A stretch of 21,874 nt of DNA from RGIG5299 sp045588575 (GTDB lineage: Bacteria; Bacillota; Clostridia; Oscillospirales; RGIG5299). The notes below the pieces were generated by a model. The model searched no databases, was not told where the DNA came from, and was given only the letters and a program-made list of their open reading frames with translations. Positions 14,277 to 21,539 of this stretch are shown piece by piece; the first letter of the stretch is position 1, and each line of letters opens with the position of its first letter. The DNA lies in NCBI GenBank assembly GCA_045588575.1, contig JAZNEJ010000007.1, forward strand, positions 1 through 21,874. The letters run 5' to 3'. The translations under genes and the position numbers were made by a program.

Positions 14277-14305
14277 TTGACAAAGCAAGTGCGATATAGT
14301 ATAAT
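14277..14305 (+). promoter_or_regulatory. consensus promoter of the terminated RNA/leader
   Basis: TTGACA (14277-14282), a 17-bp spacer and TATAAT (14300-14305): a perfect sigma-A promoter, about 314 bp before the next sizeable gene. Transcription would start near 14312. Confidence 0.9.
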
Positions 14306-14311
14306 TAAGGT

Positions 14312-14478
14312 AATAAAAGCAAAAAATGGTAAAAACAAAATAATTGTTTGTGTGTGGAAAGGTAGTTGTCACTCTGAAACATAGCAGTATAGCAAGAAAT
14401 TACTATTAACCTCACTTTTTATCTACAGTCAGACGTACTGCCTTTTATTTTTAAAAGGTCAGTGCGTCTTTTTTGTTT
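14312..14478 (+). ncRNA. candidate small RNA or attenuated leader
   Basis: A perfect promoter and a strong terminator enclose about 165 nt without a credible reading frame. The sequence is not one of the riboswitch classes I can recognise. GCAGTA (14384-14389) can pair with TACTGC (14436-14441), which lies in the 5' arm of the terminator, so an antiterminated alternative fold is possible. Either this is a stand-alone small RNA, or a leader that controls read-through into the micro-ORF at 14521 and the membrane protein gene at 14619. Confidence 0.5.
14431..14476 (+). terminator. strong terminator within the 14204-14618 gap
   Basis: A 16-bp stem with one G-T pair and one bulged T (AGACGTACTG-CCTTTT with AAAAGG-T-CAGTGCGTCT) is followed by TTTTTTG. 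The gap holds no gene before it, so it ends an RNA started at 14312. Confidence 0.9.
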
Positions 14479-14520
14479 TTGAAATTTATAAAAATACTAA
14501 TTAAAAAAGAGGAAAAAGTT

Positions 14521-14553
14521 ATGGATGAACCGTCACAGTCTTTTAATATTTAA
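14521..14553 (+). CDS. micro-ORF, 10 codons
   Basis: ATG at 14521 is preceded by AGAGGA (14508-14513) at good spacing and encodes MDEPSQSFNI before a TAA at 14551. It lies between the terminator at 14431-14476 and the unknown membrane protein gene. It could be a leader peptide or the decayed start of a lost gene. Two more GGAGG-like sites (14557-14561 and 14568-14572) follow with no well-placed start. Function unknown. Confidence 0.3.
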   Translation: MDEPSQSFNI

Positions 14554-14618
14554 CAAGGAGGTGAATCGGAGGATTTTTATAAACAATAAAAATTATCATA
14601 AGATTATGGAGTGGTAAT

Positions 14619-15404
14619 ATGAAAATTCTTAAATATGCAACATTTTTATTTATATTAATTTTTATGCTTGGAGCTCCGCTTGCCGTATCGGCAACGGAAG
14701 ATAAATTAGATACCGAACCATTAACCGCCGAAGAGTTGGCTGAAGTTTTAGAAAATAAAAAGTTTGAAAAACTCACGTCTTATATTCCAATAGGGGCATC
14801 GAGCTTTGATATCGGAGATGATAATGCGCTCTTGATAGGCGCAAATGAAAACTATGATTTTGCTTATATTGTGGTTTACGATGAAATGGGATGTTTCCAG
14901 TATGGATTTAGGATACCTGAAACGGGGAAATCTTATGTATTTTGGATTGGAGAAAATATAGGTTATTACTCTATTCGCGGTTCAAAGATATATACAATAG
15001 ACAAGGAGGGCAATATAATAGACGTAGTCCGCGTTTTAAGCACAACAAAAAATTACACTTATCAACACGATGTTTTAGATTCACGCACCCAAAAGGTAGG
15101 CAATTACACCTATACCTTAACAAATGAAAACGCTTTCCTTGATTTTTTTGGTCCTTCATATAAAAAAATAATAAAAACAAGTGAAGACGGAACTGATACG
15201 GTTGTATATGATGCAACTAAATCTCAAGGAAACAACAGTAGCTTTAATATTCAAGAATATATACCGATAATATTGATTTTCACTTTTATAATTACACCGT
15301 TGGTTGCAGGTATAAACTTGCTTATTGTGCCTAAAATGGTAAAAAATCGAATTTCACACGAGAAAAAGCGCAGACAAGAAGAAAACAACTCCGAAGAAAA
15401 TTAG
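14619..15404 (+). CDS. secreted, membrane-anchored protein of unknown function
   Basis: This 261-aa protein has a typical signal peptide: K2/K5, a hydrophobic core 7-18, and a probable cut after A25 ('AVSA|TE'). An extracellular region (about 26-213) is rich in Tyr, Asn and Asp, with beta-strand-like repeats such as 'YIVVYDEMGCFQYGF' and 'SKIYTIDKEGNIIDVVRV' that suggest WD/Kelch-like or PQQ-like blades; that is weak. One transmembrane segment (about 214-237) is followed by a basic, charged cytoplasmic tail. It has a single cysteine and no lipobox. ATG 14619 has GGAG 8 nt upstream. I do not recognise a family. It is the only sizeable gene after the leader RNA at 14312 and ends at a shared terminator. 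Confidence 0.75.
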   Translation: MKILKYATFLFILIFMLGAPLAVSATEDKLDTEPLTAEELAEVLENKKFEKLTSYIPIGASSFDIGDDNALLIGANENYDFAYIVVYDEMGCFQYGFRIPETGKSYVFWIGENIGYYSIRGSKIYTIDKEGNIIDVVRVLSTTKNYTYQHDVLDSRTQKVGNYTYTLTNENAFLDFFGPSYKKIIKTSEDGTDTVVYDATKSQGNNSSFNIQEYIPIILIFTFIITPLVAGINLLIVPKMVKNRISHEKKRRQEENNSEEN

Positions 15405-15412
15405 GCAAAACC

Positions 15413-15446
15413 AACCCAGCCGCAAACTTATGTTTGCGGCTGGGTT
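15413..15446. terminator. bidirectional terminator between the membrane protein gene and xerC-type gene
   Basis: A perfect 15-bp stem (15413-15427 with 15432-15446, GC-rich core CCCAGCCGC) with a TTAT loop. T-rich sequence lies on both sides (CTTGTTTT on the plus strand, GGTTTTG on the minus), so it serves both convergent genes. Confidence 0.92.
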
Positions 15447-15463
15447 CTTGTTTTGCGGTTAAG

Positions 15464-16450
15464 TTAATTAGGGCTTTTTTTCTTCGGTGGCTTTTTATTT
15501 GAAAGGGGATTACTTTCAAAAGCCGATTTAAGCCGTTCGTTTTGAATGTGAGTGTAGATTTGCGTTGTTCCAAGATTTGAATGGCCCAAAACCTCTTGTA
15601 AAATTCTAAGGTCGGTGCCGCTTTGATACATAAGCGTTGCGGCGGTGTGCCTGAGCTTATGCACTGAAAGATGCTCTGTATCAAGACCTGCGGCGGAAAG
15701 ATATTTTTTTACCAACCACTGAACAGTTTTCGGGCTTATTCTTTTGTTTTGACGGGAAATAAAGAGTGCTCTTTCACCCTTAACGTCGGGACGCACGGCA
15801 AGATAAGCGTCAAGCGCATCAAGCGTGGCTTTGTTAAGATAAATAAGCCTTTCCTTATTTCCTTTACCCAAAACAACCAATGAGTTGCTGTTTCGGTTAA
15901 TGCTTGAAAGATTTATTCCGCAAAGCTCCGAAAGACGTATTCCGGAATTTAAAAAAAGCGTTATTATCGCATAGTTTCTTTCGGCAAAATCGCCGTCAAC
16001 CGAGTCTAAAAGCTTTACCGAATCTTCCGTTGAAAGATAACGGGGGAGAGATGCCTTTATTTTGGGCGCATCGAGGTCTTTTGCGGGGTTGGGGAAATTA
16101 AGGTCAACCGATGTGGTTAAAAACTTGTAAAAGCCTCTCAAAGAAGAAACCTTTCTTGCACGCGCCTTCGCACTGTTTCCTCTTTCAGACTGCATAAAAC
16201 TCAAATAACCGTAAAGGTCGCCAAGCTTAACCGTTCTTAAAAGCTCCAAATCAACACTTTTAACCGATATTTCTTCAAAAGGCGTATTTTTCGGCACGAG
16301 TTTTTTATATAAAAGCAAAAAACGGAAAAAGGTTTGCAAATCGAGATAATATTCAAAAACCGTTAAAGGAGAACGCCCTTTTACAACCTCAATATAGTGA
16401 AGAAAATCAACCAAAACGGCGGGCAAATCTTCATATTTTATTTTATTCAA
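15464..16450 (-). CDS. xerC: tyrosine recombinase, XerC/XerD family
   Basis: This 328-aa recombinase has an N-terminal SAM-like core-binding domain (about 10-112) and a C-terminal catalytic domain (about 133-310). All active-site residues are present: R172 ('NSGIRLSEL'), K196 in the beta-hairpin, H264-R267 ('HKLRHTAA'), H290 ('LGHSN') and the nucleophile Y299 ('QIYTHI'). A Pro/Lys-rich tail follows. It fits chromosome-dimer-resolving XerC/D better than a phage integrase, and no attachment site or phage gene is nearby; no dif site was recognised in the window. The start is TTG 16450, with a GGGAGGG site 8-9 nt upstream. It lies 25 bp after the glycosyltransferase gene and is likely co-transcribed. 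Confidence 0.88.
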   Translation of the reverse strand: MNKIKYEDLPAVLVDFLHYIEVVKGRSPLTVFEYYLDLQTFFRFLLLYKKLVPKNTPFEEISVKSVDLELLRTVKLGDLYGYLSFMQSERGNSAKARARKVSSLRGFYKFLTTSVDLNFPNPAKDLDAPKIKASLPRYLSTEDSVKLLDSVDGDFAERNYAIITLFLNSGIRLSELCGINLSSINRNSNSLVVLGKGNKERLIYLNKATLDALDAYLAVRPDVKGERALFISRQNKRISPKTVQWLVKKYLSAAGLDTEHLSVHKLRHTAATLMYQSGTDLRILQEVLGHSNLGTTQIYTHIQNERLKSAFESNPLSNKKPPKKKSPN

Positions 16451-16475
16451 CGAAATCGCCCTCCCGTTTTAATAT

Positions 16476-17726
16476 TTATTTTTCCAACTTTATTTTTGCA
16501 TCGGAATTGAGATAGAGTTTATAAACAGAAGAAATTTTTTCGGCAGTTTGCTCGAAAGAGTAGCTTTTTGCCATATTAAGAGCCTCATTTCTCATTGATT
16601 CAACTGCCTTTTGGTCGAGTGATGCGAATTTGCAAATCTTTTCGCAGTAATCGTCTTCGTTTTCAAAGAGATAACCGTTAACGCCGTCGAATAAAACTCC
16701 GTCAAGACACTTATCTTTCATAGCAATAACGGGGAGCGAAGCAGCCATTGCTTCAATATATGTGAGCCCTTGGGTTTCACTTGTTGAAGCCGAAGCAAAA
16801 ACATTACCCATTGCGTAATAAAGGCCTATTTCGGAATGGTTAACCTTTCCGGTGAATATAACACAATCGGAAAGATTAAGGCTTTCGGCCTGTGCTTTAA
16901 GACGTTCTTCTTGAGGTCCGTAGCCGACGACGAGCAAAACGGCATTTTTAATGGTTTGCTTTATCTTGGGCATTGCTCTTATTAAAAGGTCGATATTTTT
17001 TTCTTCGGCAATTCTTCCGAGATAAACTATTACAAATTTATCTTCAAGACCGTAATTGGAGCGCAAAGCCGCAATTTGTTTTTCTGAGAAGTTGCTTCTT
17101 TTAAGAGCTTCGGTGTTTATGCCCGACGGAATTACGAATATTTCATTTTCAATATTATAGCTTAATAATGCTTCTTTGGTTTTTTCGGTGGGAGCAATTA
17201 AAGCCGAGGTTCCGTGAGCGTAGAGATAAACGAGCCATCTTACCAAACGTCTTGCGGCGCTGTTGAAATGCCCGTTAGTTACGTAATGGGTATAGTCTTC
17301 ATACATAGTGTGATAAGTGTAAATGAGCGGAATTTTTTTACCTTTGCAGAAGGCCGAGGCAATAAATCTCATACTGAATTCGGTGTGAACGTGGCAAACG
17401 TCAATGCCGAGACTGCCAAGCAGTTTATATGCGCTTAACGATACGGGACGTGAAATGCGGTAACCGTAAAGCTTTTTAATTCTAATGCCGGGAATTCTTA
17501 TAACGTTATCCTCGTCAACGAAGATTTTACCTTTGAACTTGGTGTCTTCGGTGGGGGTAATTATGTAAACGGTATGTCCGGCAGACTCAAGCGACTTTTT
17601 AAGAGTTTGAACGGCAACGGCAACACCGTTTATATCGGGGGGATATGTATCGGAAAACATTGCAATTGTAAGCGGCTTTGAATTTTCCGATAAAACGTTA
17701 TTTTTATTTTTGAGAATTGTGTTCAT
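16476..17726 (-). CDS. GT4-family glycosyltransferase, probably for glycolipids
   Basis: This 416-aa GT-B retaining enzyme has the N-terminal 'FSDTYPPDINGVAVAV' loop (24-39), 'HVHTEFSM' (112-119) and 'YTYHTMYEDY' (136-145). In the C-terminal half it has 'YLGRIAEEKNIDLLI' (235-249) and the EX7E pair E317/E325 ('ETQGLTYIE') for the sugar nucleotide. These features match diacylglycerol 3-glucosyltransferases of Gram-positive bacteria, which make membrane glycolipids; the acceptor is inferred. There is no signal peptide or membrane span, so it would act at the inner face of the membrane. ATG 17726 has AAGGG 6 nt upstream. Its promoter is divergent from the exporter pair. A Xer recombinase follows. 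Confidence 0.87.
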   Translation of the reverse strand: MNTILKNKNNVLSENSKPLTIAMFSDTYPPDINGVAVAVQTLKKSLESAGHTVYIITPTEDTKFKGKIFVDEDNVIRIPGIRIKKLYGYRISRPVSLSAYKLLGSLGIDVCHVHTEFSMRFIASAFCKGKKIPLIYTYHTMYEDYTHYVTNGHFNSAARRLVRWLVYLYAHGTSALIAPTEKTKEALLSYNIENEIFVIPSGINTEALKRSNFSEKQIAALRSNYGLEDKFVIVYLGRIAEEKNIDLLIRAMPKIKQTIKNAVLLVVGYGPQEERLKAQAESLNLSDCVIFTGKVNHSEIGLYYAMGNVFASASTSETQGLTYIEAMAASLPVIAMKDKCLDGVLFDGVNGYLFENEDDYCEKICKFASLDQKAVESMRNEALNMAKSYSFEQTAEKISSVYKLYLNSDAKIKLEK

Positions 17727-17757
17727 AAAAAACCCTTCAATAAATATATTTGATTTT

Positions 17758-17785
17758 ATTATAGCACTTTGGCAAAAAAAATCAA
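17758..17785 (-). promoter_or_regulatory. promoter of the glycosyltransferase gene
   Basis: On the minus strand, TTGATT (17780-17785), a 16-bp spacer and an extended -10 TGCTATAAT (-10 at 17758-17763). It is divergent from the exporter promoter about 105 bp away; the A+T-rich DNA between holds no further clear element. Confidence 0.7.
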
Positions 17786-17888
17786 GTAAAAAAACAAAAT
17801 GAAGTTAACAAAAATTATAATCAAGAGCGTTTTTAAAATAGTTGTTTTTGCCAAAATAAAAAAAATTAAAAAAATACAAAAAAATGTA

Positions 17889-17917
17889 TTGACATTTGTT
17901 TCGAAAAAAGCTATATT
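17889..17917 (+). promoter_or_regulatory. promoter of the ABC exporter pair
   Basis: TTGACA (17889-17894), a 17-bp spacer and TATATT (17912-17917). Transcription would start near 17924, giving a leader of about 23 nt. No operator palindrome is obvious. Confidence 0.85.
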
Positions 17918-17946
17918 TTAAAAAAGAGCCGAAAGGTGATGAGGCA

Positions 17947-19707
17947 ATGTTAGCATCTGTAAAGTTTTTTTGGAAAAGAATGGGCAAGATGAAGCTACCG
18001 TATTTTTTTGCATATTTGCTTAGCACGGCGGCTGTAATTTTGCATTTGCAGGTAACTGAATTGACCGGAAAGATGATAGATATGTTTCTTTCGGAAAACA
18101 GTCCGCACAGGCCAACTGAAGAGCCCGAATATTTTATTCTTTGGCTTGTTTCAATAGTGGGCATTGTTTTTCTTGTAAACCTTTTTAACTATTGCAAGGT
18201 TGTTTTGCTTGAGCATAGCTCGCAGAATATTTTATTTAACGTAAGAAATGAGCTTTACGATAAACTTCAAACCTTAGACTCTCATTTCTATACAAAAAAT
18301 ACCACGGGAGATATGATGTCGAGAGTTACGGGTGATATCGACCTTGTAAGGCACGTTTTTGCGTGGGTTATATATCAGTCATACGAAGCAATTTTAATGT
18401 TCGTATATGCTTTCGTAATCCTTTTTCAAAAAAATGCAGTGCTTACGCTCATAATGCTTGCATTTACTCCCGTAATTCTTTTTTATAATAAAAGAATAGC
18501 CAAAACCCTTCATCCTCAGCATGCCGTAAACAGAGAGCAGGCAACCGTTTTAAGCACAATGGCAAAGGAAAACATAACGGGAAACAGGCTTGTTAAGGCA
18601 TTTGTAAGAGAAAAATACGAAAAAGAGAGAATGACAAAAGAAAATAAGAAAATGACCGAATGCTATAAAAAAACCCATAAAATATGGGCAAAAAACAGCA
18701 CGCCCATAAACTTTTTCTGCACGCTTTACAGTATAATAGGTCTTTTCGGCGGCGCAATACTTTGCATAACAACCCCCGAAAGCTTCACACTCGGAGACCT
18801 CACCGTTTTCACGGGTCTTGCTTGGGCATTAAACCAGCCTCTTATTATGAGCGGAACGCTTACAAACGATATTCAAAGATATTCGCCCTCGGCGGAAAAA
18901 ATAATTTCTCTTTTAACCGTCAATTCAAGAATAAAAGAAAAACCCAATGCAAAAAAGCTTGAAGAAAAAATAGAAACAATAGAGTTTAAAAACGTTTCTT
19001 TGAAAATAGACGGCAGTTACATTTTGAAAAATATAAACCTCACCCTTAAAAGAGGTGAGTCGGTTGGAATAATGGGCCCCACGGGTTGCGGAAAGAGTAT
19101 GCTTGTAGGAATGCTTGCAAGATTTTACGACCCCGTTGAAGGTGAAATTCTCATAAACGGAACCAATATAAAAGAATTCGAATTGAGTTCGCTTCGCAAA
19201 AAGTTCGGTTATTCTCATCAGGACGTATTTTTGTTTTCAAACTCAATAGAAGGAAATATAGCTTATTCAGACCCCGATATGCCTTCCGAAAGAGTTTACG
19301 ATTCGGCAAAAATTGCCGATGCTCATACTTTTATAACGAGAGAAACGATAAACGGCTACGACACCGTAATAGGAGAGAGAGGAATCGGTCTTTCGGGCGG
19401 TCAAAAGCAAAGAATAGCGCTTGCCAGAGCCTTGGCAACAAACGCAGAGGTTATAATACTTGACGATACCACCTCCGCCGTTGATATGGAAACGGAAAAG
19501 GAAATACAGGAAGGGCTTGAAACTCTTAACGACGTTATGAAAATAATTATCGCGCAAAGAATTACCTCCGTTTATAAGTGCGATAAAATTATAATTATGG
19601 ACCGTGCGGAAATTTCCGAGATGGGAACACACAAGGAGCTTAAAGATACGGGCGGATATTATTCCCGTGTTTTCAAAATCCAGCACGGCATGCAAAAAGA
19701 GGGTTAA
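17947..19707 (+). CDS. ABC exporter half-transporter with degenerate ATPase site
   Basis: This 586-aa exporter subunit has an N-terminal six-helix membrane domain (about 15-315) and a C-terminal NBD (about 345-586). The NBD has Walker A GPTGCGKS (377-384), Q425 and signature LSGGQ (482-486). Walker B is 'VIILDD', so the catalytic Glu is Asp507; the H-loop His is Gln537 ('IAQRIT'). These changes mark the degenerate-site partner of heterodimeric exporters such as BmrC/LmrC/TM287. ATG 17947 is used because AAAGGTG (17932-17938) lies 8 nt upstream; the frame is open back to a TTG at 17896, which lies in the promoter. The partner gene starts 3 bp after its stop. The substrate (drug, peptide or lipid) is unknown. 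Confidence 0.93.
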   Translation: MLASVKFFWKRMGKMKLPYFFAYLLSTAAVILHLQVTELTGKMIDMFLSENSPHRPTEEPEYFILWLVSIVGIVFLVNLFNYCKVVLLEHSSQNILFNVRNELYDKLQTLDSHFYTKNTTGDMMSRVTGDIDLVRHVFAWVIYQSYEAILMFVYAFVILFQKNAVLTLIMLAFTPVILFYNKRIAKTLHPQHAVNREQATVLSTMAKENITGNRLVKAFVREKYEKERMTKENKKMTECYKKTHKIWAKNSTPINFFCTLYSIIGLFGGAILCITTPESFTLGDLTVFTGLAWALNQPLIMSGTLTNDIQRYSPSAEKIISLLTVNSRIKEKPNAKKLEEKIETIEFKNVSLKIDGSYILKNINLTLKRGESVGIMGPTGCGKSMLVGMLARFYDPVEGEILINGTNIKEFELSSLRKKFGYSHQDVFLFSNSIEGNIAYSDPDMPSERVYDSAKIADAHTFITRETINGYDTVIGERGIGLSGGQKQRIALARALATNAEVIILDDTTSAVDMETEKEIQEGLETLNDVMKIIIAQRITSVYKCDKIIIMDRAEISEMGTHKELKDTGGYYSRVFKIQHGMQKEG

Positions 19708-19710
19708 TGT

Positions 19711-21483
19711 ATGGCAAGAAATACTTACGATATAGATGAAAAACTTGAAACACCCTTTAATGCCAAGCATTTTGCGCGAAGTCTTAAATACACCAAAAAA
19801 TATAGCATAAAGCTTATATTCAATCTTCTTTTGAGTATTTTCGTAAACGTTATAAACTTACTTACGCCTTATCTTACAATGATAGTAATAGACGAGGTAA
19901 TACCCAATAAAGATATGGTTAAACTTTGGGTTATTGCGCTTATTTATCTTGCAATAGTGGCAGTAAGCTTTGTTTTAAGCTATTATCAGTCTGTAATGAT
20001 GAACAAAATAGCGAACGATATGGTTTTCGATATAAGAGAAGATTTATTTGCACATATTCAAGAACTTCCGTTTTCTTATTTTGATAACCGTCCGCACGGC
20101 AAAATTCTCGTTAGAGTTGTAAACTACGTTCAAAACGTTGCGGGTTTTCTTTCAAGCGGCTTGGTAAACACCGTAATTCAGGTTTTTTCAATGATAGCCG
20201 TTTTAATATTTATGTTTTCGACAAACGTTGAGCTTTCTTTCGTGGTTTTGGCAGGCGTTCCCGTTTTGCTTTTGCTTCTTTTTATAATGAAGCCAATGCA
20301 AAGAAAAAACAGAATAGACTTAAACAACAAATCCTCAAACTTTAACGCTTACCTTGCAGAAAGCATAGACGGCGTTAAAACAACTCAAACCTTTGCAAGA
20401 CAGGAAAAAAATCTTTCTATTTTTTCAAATCTTTCGGTTAAACTCAGAAAAGCTTGGGTAAGACAAGTAGAAATAAATATGATTGTGGGATTTGGTCCGC
20501 AGGTTATAGCAACGGGTGTTACAATGCTCGTTTACGGTGTTGGAGCGCTCTTATTAACCGATTTCTCGTTAGGTGTTGTTATTGCCATGGCAGGCTTTGC
20601 GGGGCGCTTTTGGGCTCCAATTCAAAATCTGAGCAATATTTATAACGAGCTTATGAATGCGGCAGGCTACCTTGAAAGAATTTTTGAAACTATGGATGAA
20701 CCTGTTGACATTTGCGATATTGAGGGGGCGATAGAGCTTCCTGAAATAAAGGGCGACGTTGAATTTAAAAATGTTACCTTCAGCTATGAAAAAGGCAAGA
20801 CTGTTTTAGAAAATCTTTCTTTTAAAGTAAAAGCCGGAGAAAGCATTGCTTTGGTTGGCCCCACCGGTGCAGGAAAATCAACAATTGTAAATCTTCTTTC
20901 AAGATTTTACGATATCGATAGCGGTGAAATAACGGTTGACGGCTATAATATTCACAACGTTACCATGAAAAGTCTCAGAAAACAAATGGGCGTTATGCTT
21001 CAAGATAGCTTTATTTTCAGCGGAAATATAAAAGAAAATATAAGATACGGACGTCTTGAAGCAACCGATGAAGAAATAATTACGGCGGCAAAGGCCGTTA
21101 GAGCAGACGATTTTATAAGCCTTCTTCCCAAACAGTATTTAACCGAAACAAGTGAGAGAGGGAATTCGCTTTCGGCAGGTCAGCGTCAGCTCGTTTCCTT
21201 TGCAAGAACGGTTTTATCTAACCCGAAAATACTTATTCTCGACGAAGCTACTTCTTCAATTGATACCGAAACCGAGGCGCTTTTACAAAAGGGAATACAA
21301 GGTCTTTTAAAAGGCAGAACTTCGTTTATAATAGCTCACCGACTTTCCACTATAAGAAGCTGCGACCGCATTTTTTATATAGGAAACAAGGGTATAACCG
21401 AAAGCGGAACGCACGATGAGCTTATGGCTCTTAAAGGTGATTATTATAATTTGTGTATGGCACAACAACGTGAAATGGAATAA
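19711..21483 (+). CDS. ABC exporter half-transporter, catalytic partner
   Basis: This 590-aa exporter subunit has a six-helix membrane domain (about 25-325) and an NBD (about 345-590). Walker A GPTGAGKS (383-390), Walker B 'ILILDE' with catalytic E512 and H-loop H543 ('IAHRLST') are intact, but the signature is LSAGQ (487-491) instead of LSGGQ. In a head-to-tail dimer with the preceding protein, one site combines intact Walker motifs with LSGGQ (active) and the other combines Asp/Gln with LSAGQ (degenerate). The start lies 3 bp after the first gene; GAGGG near that gene's end serves as the ribosome binding site. The pair forms a two-gene operon ended by the terminator at 21483-21516. Confidence 0.93.
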   Translation: MARNTYDIDEKLETPFNAKHFARSLKYTKKYSIKLIFNLLLSIFVNVINLLTPYLTMIVIDEVIPNKDMVKLWVIALIYLAIVAVSFVLSYYQSVMMNKIANDMVFDIREDLFAHIQELPFSYFDNRPHGKILVRVVNYVQNVAGFLSSGLVNTVIQVFSMIAVLIFMFSTNVELSFVVLAGVPVLLLLLFIMKPMQRKNRIDLNNKSSNFNAYLAESIDGVKTTQTFARQEKNLSIFSNLSVKLRKAWVRQVEINMIVGFGPQVIATGVTMLVYGVGALLLTDFSLGVVIAMAGFAGRFWAPIQNLSNIYNELMNAAGYLERIFETMDEPVDICDIEGAIELPEIKGDVEFKNVTFSYEKGKTVLENLSFKVKAGESIALVGPTGAGKSTIVNLLSRFYDIDSGEITVDGYNIHNVTMKSLRKQMGVMLQDSFIFSGNIKENIRYGRLEATDEEIITAAKAVRADDFISLLPKQYLTETSERGNSLSAGQRQLVSFARTVLSNPKILILDEATSSIDTETEALLQKGIQGLLKGRTSFIIAHRLSTIRSCDRIFYIGNKGITESGTHDELMALKGDYYNLCMAQQREME

Positions 21484-21516
21484 AAAAAGACGGTTCATAA
21501 CGAACCGTCTTTTTTA
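21483..21516. terminator. bidirectional terminator after the exporter pair
   Basis: GACGGTTC (21489-21496) and GAACCGTC (21502-21509), extended by six A-T pairs, with a 5-nt loop and T runs on both strands. It ends both the plus-strand exporter operon and the minus-strand solute-binding protein gene. Confidence 0.93.
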
Positions 21517-21539
21517 GTTGTTTTTAAAAATGTTAATGG

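Noticed and set aside
14561..14617. 18-codon GTG frame ending next to the ATG at 14619
   Set aside because: Its AAGGAGG touches the GTG with no spacing, so it cannot serve that start; kept only as part of the leader observation.
15464..16450. Phage or transposon integrase
   Set aside because: No attachment repeats, excisionase or phage genes nearby; length and domains fit XerC/D, and it sits in an operon with a housekeeping-type gene.
17896..17946. 17-codon N-terminal extension of the first exporter gene from TTG 17896
   Set aside because: It would overlap the promoter (17889-17917) and start before the transcription start; ATG 17947 has a proper ribosome binding site.
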